DNA of 64,000 nt from Adiantum capillus-veneris (Eukaryota > Streptophyta > Polypodiopsida > Polypodiales > Pteridaceae), in NCBI GenBank assembly GCA_014529385.2, contig CM043966.1, positions 100,287,087-100,351,086 of the forward strand. Direction: 5' to 3'. Made by a program: the position numbers and the translations under genes. Shown here piece by piece: positions 11,294-22,562 of this stretch; the stretch's first letter is position 1, and every line of letters begins with the position of its first letter. Below the pieces are notes generated by a model. The model made no database searches. It was not told the DNA's origin and saw only the letters and a program-made list of their open reading frames with translations.

Positions 11294-12558
11294 TGTCACG
11301 TGACACATCCCAACCCTATGTGTCCGTGGACAAGCTACACCACAGCAGGGTTCAGTCAGTCCGATCAAGTTAGATTAGCAGTGATCTGACACTTTTGTGA
11401 GTCTATTCATAGACCGTGCATGCCCAGTCACTTAGCATAGATGCATATCCTCCCGTTGCACACAGCATGATCATTGGAATTCCCATCAGAATCCATTAGC
11501 ATCAGTTAGGGGAATTTTCCAGTGCATTTAGCCTATTTTCCTATTTATTGGTATTTTCACTTATTATTTTTAAGTGACTTTCCAACAAAAGTAGGTAGGG
11601 CAATTTTGCTAAGTTTGTATATAAGCAAACCCAAGTTAGCACTTTCTGGCAGAAGAGGCAGCAGGAGCTTCCCGCTCAACAGGCAACTTCTCAGCAGTAC
11701 CCCCAGCACCCCCAGCGTTTATGGTCTCCATCCTCGCCGGGCAGCCCCCATCATCAGCATCGCCATTGACTCATCTCCTTGGTGTTTCTCCCCTACAACA
11801 AACCATCGCCCCCAAGCATTTCAGATCAGGGTTTTGACATCAGCAGTACCACAGCCATTAGCGTTTTTGTGCATGACCAGCCCAGCGTTTTCAGCCATAA
11901 AAACGCCAGCAAGCTTTGCAGATCATCAGCGATTCCAGCCTTGGACTAACGCTAGCATCAGCAAGCTTTGCAGCCTCAGCGTTTTTACAGCAACTTCAGC
12001 CTTTTTCAGCGTTTTTTAGCCCATCAAAAATGCCAGCAGATCTGCAGTTTTCAGCCATGGGAAAACGCAGGTTTTCAGCAGCAGAACATTAGAAGATTTC
12101 CCCCATTCAGTTGCATATGAACCCCCAAGTTTAGCCCGACAAAACGCAGCCAAAACAGTCCATTTTCAGCCTTGAAACAGTCCCAGAAATTCAGCATCTA
12201 GAAGATCTCAGATTTCAGCCCAAGTCGTCGTCGTCACCGTCGTCGTCATCGGCATAGACCGAGTTGCATAGTCCCTTGCATTCGCATTGTACACCTTTGT
12301 GCAATCAAAGTAGACCCCTCTCGCCGACGAGAATGGGGCCTTCGGAGGAGGGTTTTACAACCTCTCGGTGTCGTATCTCTTCTCTCTCCTTCTCTCAGTT
12401 TCATTCACTTGCACGCACAATATCCAATCACTTTGTTCGTGACCACAACACTCTACAAGACGGAAAGCTCTCTGTTTCCCTAAGAACTAAAAGGAACCTT
12501 GAGCAGTAAAGATCACTAATCTTGAGAAAACACAACATTCATTCCGCTGCACCTAACA
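11294..12558 (+). repeat. Solo LTR of a G relative
   Basis: Starts TGTCACGTGACA and ends CACCTAACA like the G LTRs but is clearly more diverged from both than they are from each other. It is flanked on both sides by CATAT (11289-11293 and 12559-12563), a perfect 5-bp target duplication. It is therefore a separate insertion into G's internal region that lost its body by LTR-LTR recombination. It has the same TATA box (near 11616) and YAGCGTTTT words. Confidence 0.88.
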
Positions 12559-12648
12559 CATATTGTACGTTGAGCACGTTTCACTCATGAATGAGCAAAA
12601 ATGTATGCGGATTTTTCATGAAAAGCTAAAAAGTAAGCATTCAAGGAA

Positions 12649-13641
12649 GCCTATTTTCCCTATTTTTGACATTTTTCACTTATTATTTTTAAGTGACTTT
12701 TGTTGGAAAGTAGGTAGGGCAAATTGAGTAAGTTTGTATATAAGCAAACCTAGACTAGCACTAATTGGCAGAAGAGGCAGCAGGAGCACTCGCTCAACAG
12801 GCAACTTCTCAGCAGAACCCCAAGCCCTAGCGTTTTTGCTCCACAGCAACCACCTAGCGTTTTTGGAGCAGATCAACCAGCGTTTTGCTCTTGCAAATCC
12901 TTGGTGGCAGAAGACTCAACAAGAGACCTAGCGTTTTGTAGTTGCAGGCCATCCGGCGACAGCAGATCCATTTTCAGCCCTAGCGTTTTTTATTTGCAGA
13001 TCAGCCCCAGCATTTTGCAGATTCACCGCGACGGAACATCAAGAAACCTCAGCATTTTCAGTTTTCAGCCCTTAGACACCGCAGATCAAGTCCCGAACCT
13101 TGCAAACCTCACCTTCTCGCAGCAGTTCCTCGCCGCACGGTCAGTTTCCGCAAGGTTTACAGTTTCAACCCGGAAAACGCAGATTTCAGCATCTGCGTTT
13201 TCAGCGTGTCGTCGTCCCATCGTCGTCATCGACATCGTCACCGACATAGAGTCAAAATTCAGCAGATAAAGATTTGCAGATTTCAGCCATTAGCGTTTCC
13301 AGATTTCAGCCCGTCTCGTTGTCGTCCTCATCGTCGTCGACATTGTCAGCAAGTCCAAGCATTGTAGAGATTTGTGCAATCATAAGTAGACCGCGCTCGT
13401 CATTGAGAGTGGGGCCTTTGGAGGAGGGTTTTACGTCGTCTCTGGTGTCGTATTCTATTCTCTCTCTATCTCTCAGTCTCATACACTTTCACGCACAGTG
13501 TCCATTCACTTTGTTTGTGGCCATTGCACTCTCATTAAGAACGGAAGGCTCTCCCTTTCATAAGAACAAGAGGAACCTTGAGCACAGTTCGGAGCACTGA
13601 TCTTGAGCAAAGTTCAAACATTCATTCCGCTGCACCTAACA
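12649..13641 (+). repeat. G 3' LTR, 5'-truncated
   Basis: Matches 8951-9945 of the 5' LTR with only scattered differences and ends CACCTAACA. The first ~238 bp of the LTR and the polypurine tract are missing, so a deletion joins the internal region directly to the mid-LTR at 12649. Confidence 0.85.
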
Positions 13642-13980
13642 TAGAGCATTTCCCTTGAAGAAAGATGTAGCCCTCCTAATCTTGGAGTGCTCTGAGTAAT
13701 GCTCTCCAGAGAACGCTATGTCAAACTGTTGAATGAAGGCCAAAGCCCTCGGAGCATCTCGGAACCTAGAAAAGGAATCAAACTTAATCGACTGTCCACC
13801 TTCTTTGAATTCTTTCACTTTCTTGCTTTTGCTTTGAGAAAGTCATATTGGTTGGCTCTGTAAAAAATGCTTCTTCTTTGCATAAAACATGTAATCGTCG
13901 AAGTCCGAACTGTCAAAGAATGACTCCTCTGTAGAACTGTCAGAAACTGGGGGAAATCTGGGCTTCTTTGCCTTTTTCTT
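13642..13980 (-). pseudogene. B1 gag fragment between two insertions
   Basis: Minus-strand frames read GKKKAKKPRFPPVSDSS, then KVKEFKEGGQSIKFDSF, ALAFIQQFDIAFSGEHYSEH and IRRATSFFKGNAL. These match B2 gag at 28850-29200. The gag continues on the other side of G (from 8712 down) and on the other side of the LINE (from 20755 up). Confidence 0.85.
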
Positions 13981-14145
13981 GCCCTTTCCGAAGCTTTTTT
14001 TTTTTTCCCCCCCGAGAAAAAGATCCTTCTATTAGTTATTGAAAGTGCCCATAGGGCTACTACCACCTCTTCAAGAGAGGGCTACAACAACCATGGTGGG
14101 AGACTCTCCCAATGAAAAAACCAGCATATGTACAATGGGGCTAAA

Positions 14146-17100
14146 TCAAGAAATGGGGGGAGGGATAAGCCACACAGGTGGTCGGTAGTGCCATCGGAGT
14201 ACACCCTGGACCATGGTGTAGAAAGGCCCAGGATGCCAGAGTCGAAGGAAAGCCTCTTTGCGCTCCCGCATGCGGTTGGAGCTGCCCTGTAGTCCCTCGA
14301 GCTGTCCTTTGAGAGTGTGGATCAGCTCTAGCCAAAAATCGCGAACAGTCTCTGCTGGTGGCACAGGGCGAGCCTCAAAGATGCGGAAGCAGCGGGCCCG
14401 CCAGATGAACCAGAGGGTCAGGCTCCCAACACTCCTCTCTCTCATTGCACCACTCTTGTGGAGTAAGCTCTGTGGCAGGCTGGAGTGTAGGTCACCCCAC
14501 CCGCATCACTATCATCCTGCTGGTGGAAGATAGCTCAAACTGAAGTGCCGGGCCTGTGAGGGTGGACCAAGCCGCTACTCCCCAAGTGTACTGTCGAGCC
14601 GTGGAGAGAGCAGGCATCAGCCGAAGAACTCGAAGCCACACCTGCTGTGCCGAAGGAGAGTCCCAAAGACAGCGACGTTGACTCTCCACAAGATGGTCAC
14701 AAGCTGCACATGCGGTCGAGAGACCACTATGCACTAGCCAGCTCCCAACTGTTGTAGCTTTGTGTGGGACCAGCCACTGAAACAAGGTGACTCGTCTCGG
14801 CTGTCTAGAGTCCCACAACCTCTCCCAGAAGGCTGCCAAGAACTCAGCTTTGAGACCCTCCTCCTGCCAATGAGGTGCTGCAGCGGGGCGGGTCTCTCTG
14901 TGTGCTTCTAGTATATGACGTCCCAATCAAACACTGTACTGAAAGAACAGGACACCTGGGTGGTCTGCAAAAGAGAAAGGGACCCTCTAGAGCCACTCAC
15001 GAGGATCCCACTGTACTCGTGCCAGTGGACAGCACTCCAAAGCCCACAGCCTCCAGTGTCCAGTCTCAAGAGCTGCTTGGTCAAGATCGATGACACAAGT
15101 CCTCCCACAGATGCCCACTACTCGGATCCTCTGAAAACAGCACTCTGCCACCTGCGGGGCCTCTACTGCAACTCGCTATTAGCGTGCCCCACCGTGAAGC
15201 TCGAAGAAAAGGGATGGAACAGTCTCTGAGCAGGCCCTGATTGAGATGAGAACCTCCAGTCGTGTGAAGGCTCCCATCCACCTGGGTGCTACTGGCTCGA
15301 GAGGCGTGAGCCACTCAGCTGGAAGTGCCTCTGAGATGTCCTGGCATATGCTCTGCACCCCTCTCATGCCCTGTAACTGGAAACCCTGCACCTCCTCTGA
15401 CAAGCCTGTGAACTCTAACCAGTCACCTAAAGAGCACGTTGGACCCGCTGCCATGGGACCCAAGAAACACGAGGCCAACTACCAACCAAGTGGCCTCTCT
15501 GAGTGCTAACCATGGGGTTCCAGACAAGGGGCTACTGTAGGCGCTCTTCCGTGCAAGTAGGCTGTCTCTACTCCAGGCCTCGCCGCAAGAGCTCCCAAGA
15601 TCGAAGCAAACTCACAGCGAAGCAGTCCTCCAGTCTCCTGCTCAAACCAACTCTGCGCATCTCTGTGAAGATCCATCTGGTCGAAGTTCGCCAGGGGCCT
15701 CTAGCTTGAGGCACCCTAGCACGAAGCTGCTGTAGCAAGAACTCTTTCCTGGGCTCCTCACCTGGAAGAAGTCCTCTGACTATGAACTTCCCAAGAAGGG
15801 CGTTGCTCTGCTGTGCTGGGTCAATGATCCCAAGCCCTCCCTGTGAACAAGGAAGAGTGATGACCTGCAAGCCACTTTGGCTCGGGCTATCTGAGTGTCA
15901 CGTCCTGACCAAATGAAGTTCTTGATCAGCCCCTCTACCTGGCTGATACAAGAACTCGAGAAGATCCAGCAAGAAGTGATGTACCATATAGTCGCCAACA
16001 ACACCTGGTTGGCCACTACTACTCTGCCAGCCAAAGAAAGTCGTGCTGAGCTCCAGTGTAACAACTTCCTCTTGATAGACAGGAGGAGGGGAGCAATCTG
16101 CTGCTCGGGAGACAAGTCCAAACCAACCTGACAGCCCAAGTACCGAACTGCAATCCCTGGAGGAATCCACCTAAAACCCTCTCCTAGCATCCAATTGGGC
16201 ACAGGAGCACTACCAACTGAGAAAGCCACTGTCTTTCTCCAGTTGATGAGTGCCTCGTGGCCATCTAAGTACAACGCTGAGTCGTTGGCAAACTCAGCGT
16301 CCAGTAGCTCATCTCCCCGAATAGGGAGTGCTAAGCCCCGTAGACCAACCTGTTGCGACACCAAAAACCTGCTCATCGTCTCCGCATAGAACAGAAAAAG
16401 GAAGGGGGCAAGAGGACAGCCCTATCTGACCGAACGTGTGAGCATGAAGCGATCACCTCTACCTCCTGCCAAAAGTACCTGACTGTGAGCTTGTCTGTAC
16501 AAAGCTGACACCCCTCTGATCCAAGCATTTGAGAAGCCTATCCTGCGTAGAGTGCCCTCTTGAAAGTCCCAGTCAACTTTGTCGTATGCCTTCTCAAAAT
16601 CGAGAAGAAGAATCACTAGGTCCTCACCACGGAGCCGTGCTAGGGCAAAAGCCTCCCAAAAAGTAAAGATGTTGTCAAGGATACTGTGTTCCTTGACAAA
16701 ACCTGTCTGAGTCCCATGTATAAGGCTCTCTAGAAGTGGCTGAATCCTCAAACTCAGAGCCTTGGCAAGAATTTTGTAGGCTGAGTTGAGGATGGTGATG
16801 GGGCGCCACTGTCGAATCTCATCCAAGGAGCCACCCTCCTTAGGAATGAGGTAGATCAAGCTCTCACTCATGCTGTCAGGCATCACTCCTGTGTGCAAAA
16901 TGTACTGAAAAGCACTACAGAGATCTGGGCCAAGCAGGTCCCAGTACTCCAAGAAAAAGCTGGGAGTCAACCCATCCTCACCTGGACAGCTACCACGGGG
17001 AGGGTCCTAAGAGCCGTGTGTAGCTCCTCAAGCTGAAGTGGCAGCTCAATCCTTTGGCGCATCTCCTCAGTCACAAGACAGGGCATCTGTGCCCAAACCT

Positions 17101-18429
17101 GCTCCTTGCATGCATCCTGACACTCTGACTGAGGCGCTGCAGACAGTAACTCACGGTAAAAGTCGGTAGCAACTGCACGCATATCCTCGGGCTTAGAAGC
17201 AACTGACCCGTCGGGCCTACGCAACTGACTGACCTTGGCATGCCAATGCCGAGGTCCCACTGCCTCAAAGAAAGCACCAGTCACTTTGTCGCCCACCTGT
17301 GTCCACTGAGATGCCTGTCGGTGGAAAGCAAACTCGTGTCGCCTCTCCTCTGTGCTAACAAGCTCCTGTCGAGCCTGCTGTAGCTCCTCCTCCAACCAAG
17401 GACTGGCTGGATGCTGCTCTTGCATCCTCTGTAACGAAGCAATGCCCCGTCCTAGACGTTGCTCCTCCTCTCTCGCTGCAGCCCGGCGAGCCAAAGACTC
17501 CTGGAGAAAGAAACGGCTAATCTGAGCTAGTCCTGAGGCCACTCTGTCAGTAGGAGAATCTTGCCTGTCCAAGCTCTCTGTCCAGAGAGCCTCTACTCGC
17601 TCTCTTGAGTGCAGAGTCCAACAAGACCCTCTCTGGGATGCGAAGCATCGTGCTCCCTCTCCTTTGCCTGTCTGCCACTGTGAGGATCACTGGTGCATGG
17701 TCCGAGAAGGAAGTCCCTGCCAGAATGCCAACTGTCCCTCCCAAGTCACCGAAATGGTCACTAGTGTAGAAGCAATCTATCCGCGATAGATTCACTCCTC
17801 CTACTCTGCGGTCCGAACGAGAAGGCAAGGCTCTCTGGGGGCCTCACAAAACTAGAGTGGTGCCAAACATCCGAGACCCTCAGAGTCATACAAAACCTCT
17901 CCCAAGCTGCCAACTCAACCACATGCACAGTAGCATGGCTACCACCAATCCTGTCAGAAGGTTCCTCCAACATGTTGAAGTCCCCCCCTATGCACCAGTG
18001 TTCTGCCTGCGGCAGAGACTCAACTATCTGTGACCAAAACTCTACTCGAGCACTCGCCACATTGGGCGCATAGATGTTCAGGAAGCCCACAAGGCAACCC
18101 TGAACCTGCACAATAATCCACTGAGCCCTGCCTGGCACAATAATCCCTCTGCCCACAATGGCCTGTTGCAAAGAGTCCGCAATAGTCATACATACCCCAC
18201 CCTAGATGCCTCCAAGTCCAAAAGCAGCTGACCAAAAAGTATCATATCGTCCACGCAAGAGTTGACCACAACGTCTAATGCGGCTCTCACAGAGATGGTG
18301 CTCCTGAAGCATAAGGAGATCAATCTCTCCTCCCACAAGGCAGCGCTGAAGCTCCTGACGCAGTCGGCCCCGCTGACGCTAAAACTGGGGCCCACCAAGT
18401 CCCTGCACGTTCCATGAGACGATGCTCAT
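14146..18429 (-). pseudogene. LINE-1 ORF2: endonuclease, reverse transcriptase, C-terminal zinc region
   Basis: Begins SIVSWNVQGLGGP (APE endonuclease start), with an early in-frame stop. GGDFNMLEEPSDRIGG and SDHAPVILTV are also endonuclease motifs. Reverse transcriptase shows LIYLIPKEGGSLDEIRQWRP, FEKAYDKVDWDF and the active-site box mutated to FANDSALY (FADD expected). About 18 residues after that box are deleted. The C-terminal part has the plant zf-RVT pattern (WERLWDSRQPRRVTLFQWL, CAACDHLVESQ) and ends at PPIS. Protein length would be ~1,400 residues if intact. It is not functional. Confidence 0.88.
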
Positions 18430-20321
18430 GGGGAGCGAGAGAGAACAGATGCTGCCGCAGCAACTAAACGGGCTATCTTCGAGGCTGGCTTGGATGGGGA
18501 GTAATCCGCATCCGAGCGTCCTCTAGCTAGACGTGACTGCAACGAGTGCCTGGCCCAAGCCCAAGGAGAGCGAGCCGTACGCAAAGCAACCTCCTCTGTC
18601 CAGGAGTCCTCATGAATGTGTACATAGCATGGCAAGCACTGTGTATCGGCAAAGAAGTAAACCACAATGTGTCTACATCCTGCTGTCTGGAGGTGTCACA
18701 CAAACTTGGCCAATGGCCACAAAGTCTGAAGGATGTCTGTAACTCCTAGTTCTTCTATGTGGTGAGAGAACTCTAGGACCTGTGTGTGCAACCACCCCAA
18801 CACTGAGTCGAGAGTCCACTCAGTCTGGTCCCTGCCGCAAAGAGGAAAGGAGAAGCCAACTGCTGAGTCCAAGGCCTCTGTCCCCCTAGTTGCAAGGAAC
18901 AGAACATGGACCCTGAAGCAGGCTGCCTCATGGTCTGCGGAGGGGTCACCGAGAAAACGAGTAAAGTCATAGTCGAAGAAGTCCCATCGGCGCCGGATGT
19001 CGATGCTCGTCAGACCACGAGGGATAGCTGCAAGGGGAGACGTCTGTACCTGTAGAGGGGGTTGCAAGAAAGGCTGTCCCTCTCTCGCCAAGCGACTCGT
19101 GGCAAAGGCGTTGCCAAGAGATCTCCTAGCAGTCAGAGAGGGCCTGTCCCTTGGGTCGACTGTGGAACTGGAGCGGGAGGGGGGGGAGTAGGACCAGGGG
19201 GGAGCGGCAGAGGGGCCGGGGGGAGCGACAGAGGTAGAGGAGTGAGGGGAAGAGGCGGCGGGAGCAGGAGGCGGGGGGGAGGATGATGAGGAGTAGGGGA
19301 ACTCTGGGGGGGGGGGAAGGGGCTGTCGAGGGTGAGGCTGGGATGGGGGTTGGAGCAGGGACCTCATCCTGCTCAAGAGGACCGAACCGGTTCCCCGTGG
19401 GAACCCACTGCTGCTGGGTAGGCGCCTGAGGACCACTCTGAGTGCCAGGTTGTCGCTGTGGCCCTTCCCGTCGTCGACCACGGGCCTGCTACCATCCCTC
19501 CTCCGCTGGAGCCCCAGGCTCAGAGGGTGGCTTTGCATGTGTGTGCTGTCTCTGTCTGTGGCTGTTGGTTAGCCCTTGCAGGCTAGGGCTGAGTCTGTGG
19601 TGTAGGTCGAGGTCTCCTCCGTGGACAGGCCTTCGCAAGATGGCCCATCTGTCGACAAATGAAGCACTGGTTCGGGAGGCCCGAATACTCCACACTCTGT
19701 CTAAACCAACCCCCACTCACCCAAGGCAAAAGAATGACCTTCAGGAGCGTGTGAGAGTCTGTGACCAAAACGCGAACTGAGGGAATGCCAGCCGCCTTGG
19801 CAGCTACTGAGGCTGCCGTGCGAGGTGTCTCCAGTACAGTCCCAATGGTTGAGTCTATCCTGGACAAAAGTGGTAAGTACTCCCTCTGCAAGCCTGGAAA
19901 GCAGACGGAGATGGGGATGTCTGCCTCCTCTACTAGAACATCCGAAGTAGGGTCGAAACCATGTCTCCACTGTCGAAAGTGGGCTCGTGCTGCTCGGATG
20001 GTCAGTGGACTCATGGCTATGACCTTGGACGCCATCTTGAAGGTCTCAAGCTCGATCTGATAGTAATCTCGTCCGAGTATCTGTACGTCCAAGATCTTGC
20101 CCACCTCTGCGAGAAGGCGGGCTTGGAGAAGGTCACGCAGCTCTTCTCTGCTAGGTCGGGTGCCGAGAATCTTGCAGATGACAGAAGTCGCGTGCAAGCG
20201 CTCTACCTCTGCGGCAAGGCTCGCCTCTTGTCGGTGAAAGAGCAAGTCGAATGGTGAGCTGAGTGGGGTCGGGCAAGGGAGCTTCGGACGAGTCCCTCTG
20301 TGGTGGAGCTGGAGCCTCCAT
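18426..20321 (-). pseudogene. LINE-1 ORF1: DUF4283-like, CCHC knuckle, proline-rich spacer
   Basis: Starts at 20321 (MEAPAPPQRDS) and shifts frame near 20240. The central domain runs LAAEVERLHATSVICKILGT, DVQILGRDYYQIELET, VCFPGLQREYLPLL. One intact zinc knuckle CFICRQMGHLAKAC follows, then a Pro/Gln/Ser-rich spacer. A conserved C-terminal block has RRRWDFFDYDFTRFLGD and ends at TGA. The last four bases (ATGA) also start ORF2. The protein is expected to bind LINE RNA. Several frameshifts split it. Confidence 0.82.
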
Positions 20322-20439
20322 CTGTGTCTACTGCTGTGGCGAAGAAGCGGACGGAGAAAAAAACCTCTGCAACTGAGCGCGCCCAACACTGTCCAAAGAA
20401 CAATGCCGCCAGAGCCAATTGCAGGGAGACTTCAGGAAA

Positions 20440-20539
20440 GAGGAAGGTTGGGGGGGGGGGGGGGGGATAAGGCGGGTAGGGGGGCGGCAGCTCAAGAGGC
20501 AGCAGGCGGGGGGGTGATGGCGCGAGAGGGCAACGGGTA

Positions 20540-20571
<32 letters not shown>

Positions 20572-20737
20572 CGGGGCTGCCGTGCGCAAGGATAGGCGGG
20601 AGGGGGGGCAACGAGAGAGGGGGGGCGGCAGCGCGAGGGCAGCGAGAGAGGGGAGGCAGCAACGCGAGGGCAGCGAGAGGGGGGGGGGGGGGGGGGTGGT
20701 GGTGTTAGCAGTAGCGAGCTTCAGCAAGGGTCGCCAT
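20440..20737 (-). other. LINE-1 5' UTR with long guanine runs
   Basis: The plus strand has G runs near 20453-20466, an uninterrupted 32-G run at 20540-20571, and another near 20680-20696, embedded in GGGAGG-type repeats. In LINE orientation this is a C-rich leader. The plus-strand copy has matching C runs at 50638-50653 and 50835-50853. Run lengths may be affected by sequencing error. Confidence 0.8.
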
Positions 20738-20754
20738 GCCCTTTCCGAAGCTTT

Positions 20755-21302
20755 GGCTTTTGCTTCTCTTTTTACCTTTTCTGTCTTCCTCCCTCGAGTC
20801 AGAAGAGCTAGAAGAGCTGTCAGAAGGAGAAGAAGAAGAAGAAGAAGAACTGGGTAGTCCTTCAAATCGTACACGCTTCTTCTGCTTTCTTGCTGATGCA
20901 AAAGAAGATCGACGACCCAAATAACCGGGGAAGTCAGTCTCCTTCTTGTGCTTTTTGTCTTGCTTTTTGATTTGTTGTTTGCGTCCAAAAGCCGGCTAAT
21001 CTGTGTCTGAACCACCTCTTATAATTCTTGCTTTGTAAACATCCTCGGAGAAGGAGGTTTCTTGATTGACGGTTTGATGAGTGGTTATGTGGCTTTCTAC
21101 CACTAGGTGTGCACTTTTCCGATGGATTGCTGAGACAAAAATTTTGCAAATTTCAGATCCTTCAATCATCTGCTTTGTGCACTCGTCAACCTGCTGTCGA
21201 CGTTCCATCTCTTCAAGTTCGTATTGAGTAGGCCGAGGTGGCCCGTACTCTTCCTCTGTTTGATCATGTAAATCTTCTTTGTGATCTCCTCCCGCATTAG
21301 CA
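20755..21302 (-). pseudogene. B1 gag N-terminal part
   Basis: Minus frames read FVANAGGDHKEDLHDQTEEE, then YGPPRPTQYELEEMERR, KKETDFPGYLGRRSSFASA, KKRVRFEGLPSS and a poly-Ser/Asp-Ser tract. They match B2 gag (YGPPRPTQAERREME, GIDFSGYLGRQSTFD, KKRVHFEGVPSS). It ends directly against the LTR at 21303 with no primer site, which indicates a deletion. Confidence 0.85.
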
Positions 21303-21710
21303 ACAAACTTGGACACCCCAAGTCAAGATTCTACCGCGACACAACAGAGATTCACTTCAAAATAGTTCACAAAGACGACACAGCCTGGCGTAGTTCCGTA
21401 CCCAGAGGTATTGGCCCCAAAGACTGGCGCCCCTTTAAGTATTTCTTTTTATATTAATCCGAGTTCAAAGAACAAGAGAGTCGGCAGGCGCTCACTCTCA
21501 GACTCTGCGTCCAGATGCCCTGAGTAATGAGGCCTAGCCCACTTATTTATTGGTACAAGGGATGCCCAAAAGCAGAGCCCCAAAAATCTCTAACTTAAAA
21601 GCTTACTAACTCAAAAGCAATTATCCCGAAAAGCTTGGCTTCAAAACTCTGCCAAAAATCAGCCAGTGCAATTTACGGAATTCCGGACATTCTGCCACGT
21701 CAGCAGTTAG
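21303..21710 (-). repeat. B1 5' LTR, truncated
   Basis: Very similar to 5573-5970 of the other LTR, including AAGATTCTACCGCGACACAA and the GGCGCCCCTTTAAGTATTTC R-region motif. It stops matching near 21710 after CTGCCACGTCAGCAG, so about 150 bp of U3 and the outer target duplication are lost. Confidence 0.85.
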
Positions 21711-21714
21711 CGAA

Positions 21715-22380
21715 AATCTCCATGCCTTTGTGTGAGTAGCCTCACCACCCATCAGGATGAGAAGTTCCTTGACTTCCTCTTCCACATCATCCCGGTCTCT
21801 TAGACCGGTTACTCTTACATACAAAGCTCTAGTCTTCCTCCTCTGCTCTCTTCTAATTTCATATTGATGATTGTAGGAGTGGGGATAGATGTTGTTTCTT
21901 TCCCTTTCCCTTCTTGGCGACTTCTATCCATTTCTCGGCCTCATCCACCTTCTTCTGTTTTTGTGATCACATCGATCCACGAGGATGTCTTTGCTACATT
22001 TTGCTTCTCTTCTTGCTTGACCATCCGTATCTGCTCCTTGATAACTTTGAGTTCCTCTATCATCAAGGGCTGGATTTCTCCTTCTTCAAGTCCATCGCTT
22101 GCTCTATCGGCAAGCTCTCGCTTGAGGGCTGAAACCTCCTCTTTAAGTGCTTGAGAGTCCGCCTTCAGTGCTTGGATTTTTGCGTGTAAGTCCTCTTTCT
22201 CCTTTTTCCATTGCTTGCCTTCACTAAAAAGCAGTTGGAAAAGTCTAGCCTTCTCCTTCTACCATCCTTCCATCTCCGCTTTCCACTTCTTCATGTCCTT
22301 TTCCATCTGTGCTATCCCTTTGTTCGTGACCATGAAAGTTGCCTTCGTGACCGGTGGGGAAGACTTGCAAGTTGGTGTTC
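21715..22380 (-). pseudogene. Retroelement coiled-coil protein relic (ORF1-like)
   Basis: A minus-strand frame from about 22378, with a single stop near 22250, reads a long heptad-like helix (MEKDMKKWKAEME, then DLHAKIQALKADSQALKEE, VSALKRELADRAS). A link EEGEIQPLMIEELKVIKEQ, WIDVITKTEE follows. After a frameshift come RALYVRVTGLRDRDD and VEEEVKELL, then HTKAWRF. Coiled coil followed by a V-R-V-x-G-L domain recalls ORF1 proteins of some LINEs, but I cannot name the family. It is cut off at the B1 LTR. Confidence 0.5.
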
Positions 22381-22557
22381 ATTGCCGACCTTGGTACAAT
22401 GCAAAAAGGAAAAGGGGGGGGGGGGGTCAGCCCATTACCTTAGGTGACAGCGGGCAGCGGGCTGAACAGTAGCAGCCGACTCCACTTGTTGGGAACAGAG
22501 GCACAAGAGAAAAAGTTCGCGCTAGATCAAGAGGGAGCAGAGAGTTTGCGCATTGAA
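22381..22557. other. Spacer with poly-G, no gene
   Basis: AAAAGG followed by about 13 G near 22413-22427, then unremarkable sequence up to the target duplication of element A. Confidence 0.5.
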
Positions 22558-22562
22558 GAGAG

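Larger units (their letters stand above)
8713..13641 (+). mobile_element. Non-autonomous LTR element G, inserted in B1 gag
   Basis: Has a 5' LTR (8713-9945), a tRNA primer site, a short internal region with two small coding frames and no pol, a nested solo LTR (11294-12558), and a 5'-truncated 3' LTR (12649-13641). The flanks are TCGAG on the left (8708-8712) and TAGAG on the right (13642-13646), a 5-bp target duplication with one change. B1 gag resumes in register on both sides. The internal region without the solo LTR is only about 1.4 kb, so the element depends on another family for reverse transcriptase and integrase. Confidence 0.82.
13998..20737 (-). mobile_element. LINE-1 copy (L1-type non-LTR retrotransposon), near full length
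   Basis: The plus-strand poly-T at 13995-14006 is the poly-A tail. Both ends carry the same 17-bp target duplication GCCCTTTCCGAAGCTTT (13981-13997 and 20738-20754). Order on the minus strand: GC-rich 5' UTR with long C runs, ORF1 (20321-18426), ORF2 (18429-14146), 3' UTR. Same family as the LINE at 50586-62152. Both ORFs carry stops and frameshifts. It was inserted into gag of B1. Confidence 0.93.
5565..21710 (-). mobile_element. Ty3/gypsy element B1 (chromovirus-like), nested and deleted
   Basis: Reads right to left: truncated 5' LTR (21303-21710), gag start (20755-21302), LINE insertion, more gag (13642-13980), LTR-element G insertion, gag end and pol (6640-8712), 3' UTR, 3' LTR (5565-6116). 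Pieces match the plus-strand element B2 (27667-35741) in order. Three internal deletions are visible: 5' UTR and PBS between LTR and gag, the reverse transcriptase core, and the integrase C-terminus with the chromodomain. It cannot move by itself. Target duplications cannot be read because the 5' LTR is cut off. Confidence 0.85.

Noticed and set aside
11294-12558. Being G's own 3' LTR
   Set aside because: It has its own CATAT duplication and is more diverged than the 8713 and 12649 LTRs are from each other.
20203-21015. 270-codon Pro/Leu-rich minus frame
   Set aside because: It crosses the poly-G 5' UTR of LINE-1 and joins B1 gag sequence; it is not a gene.
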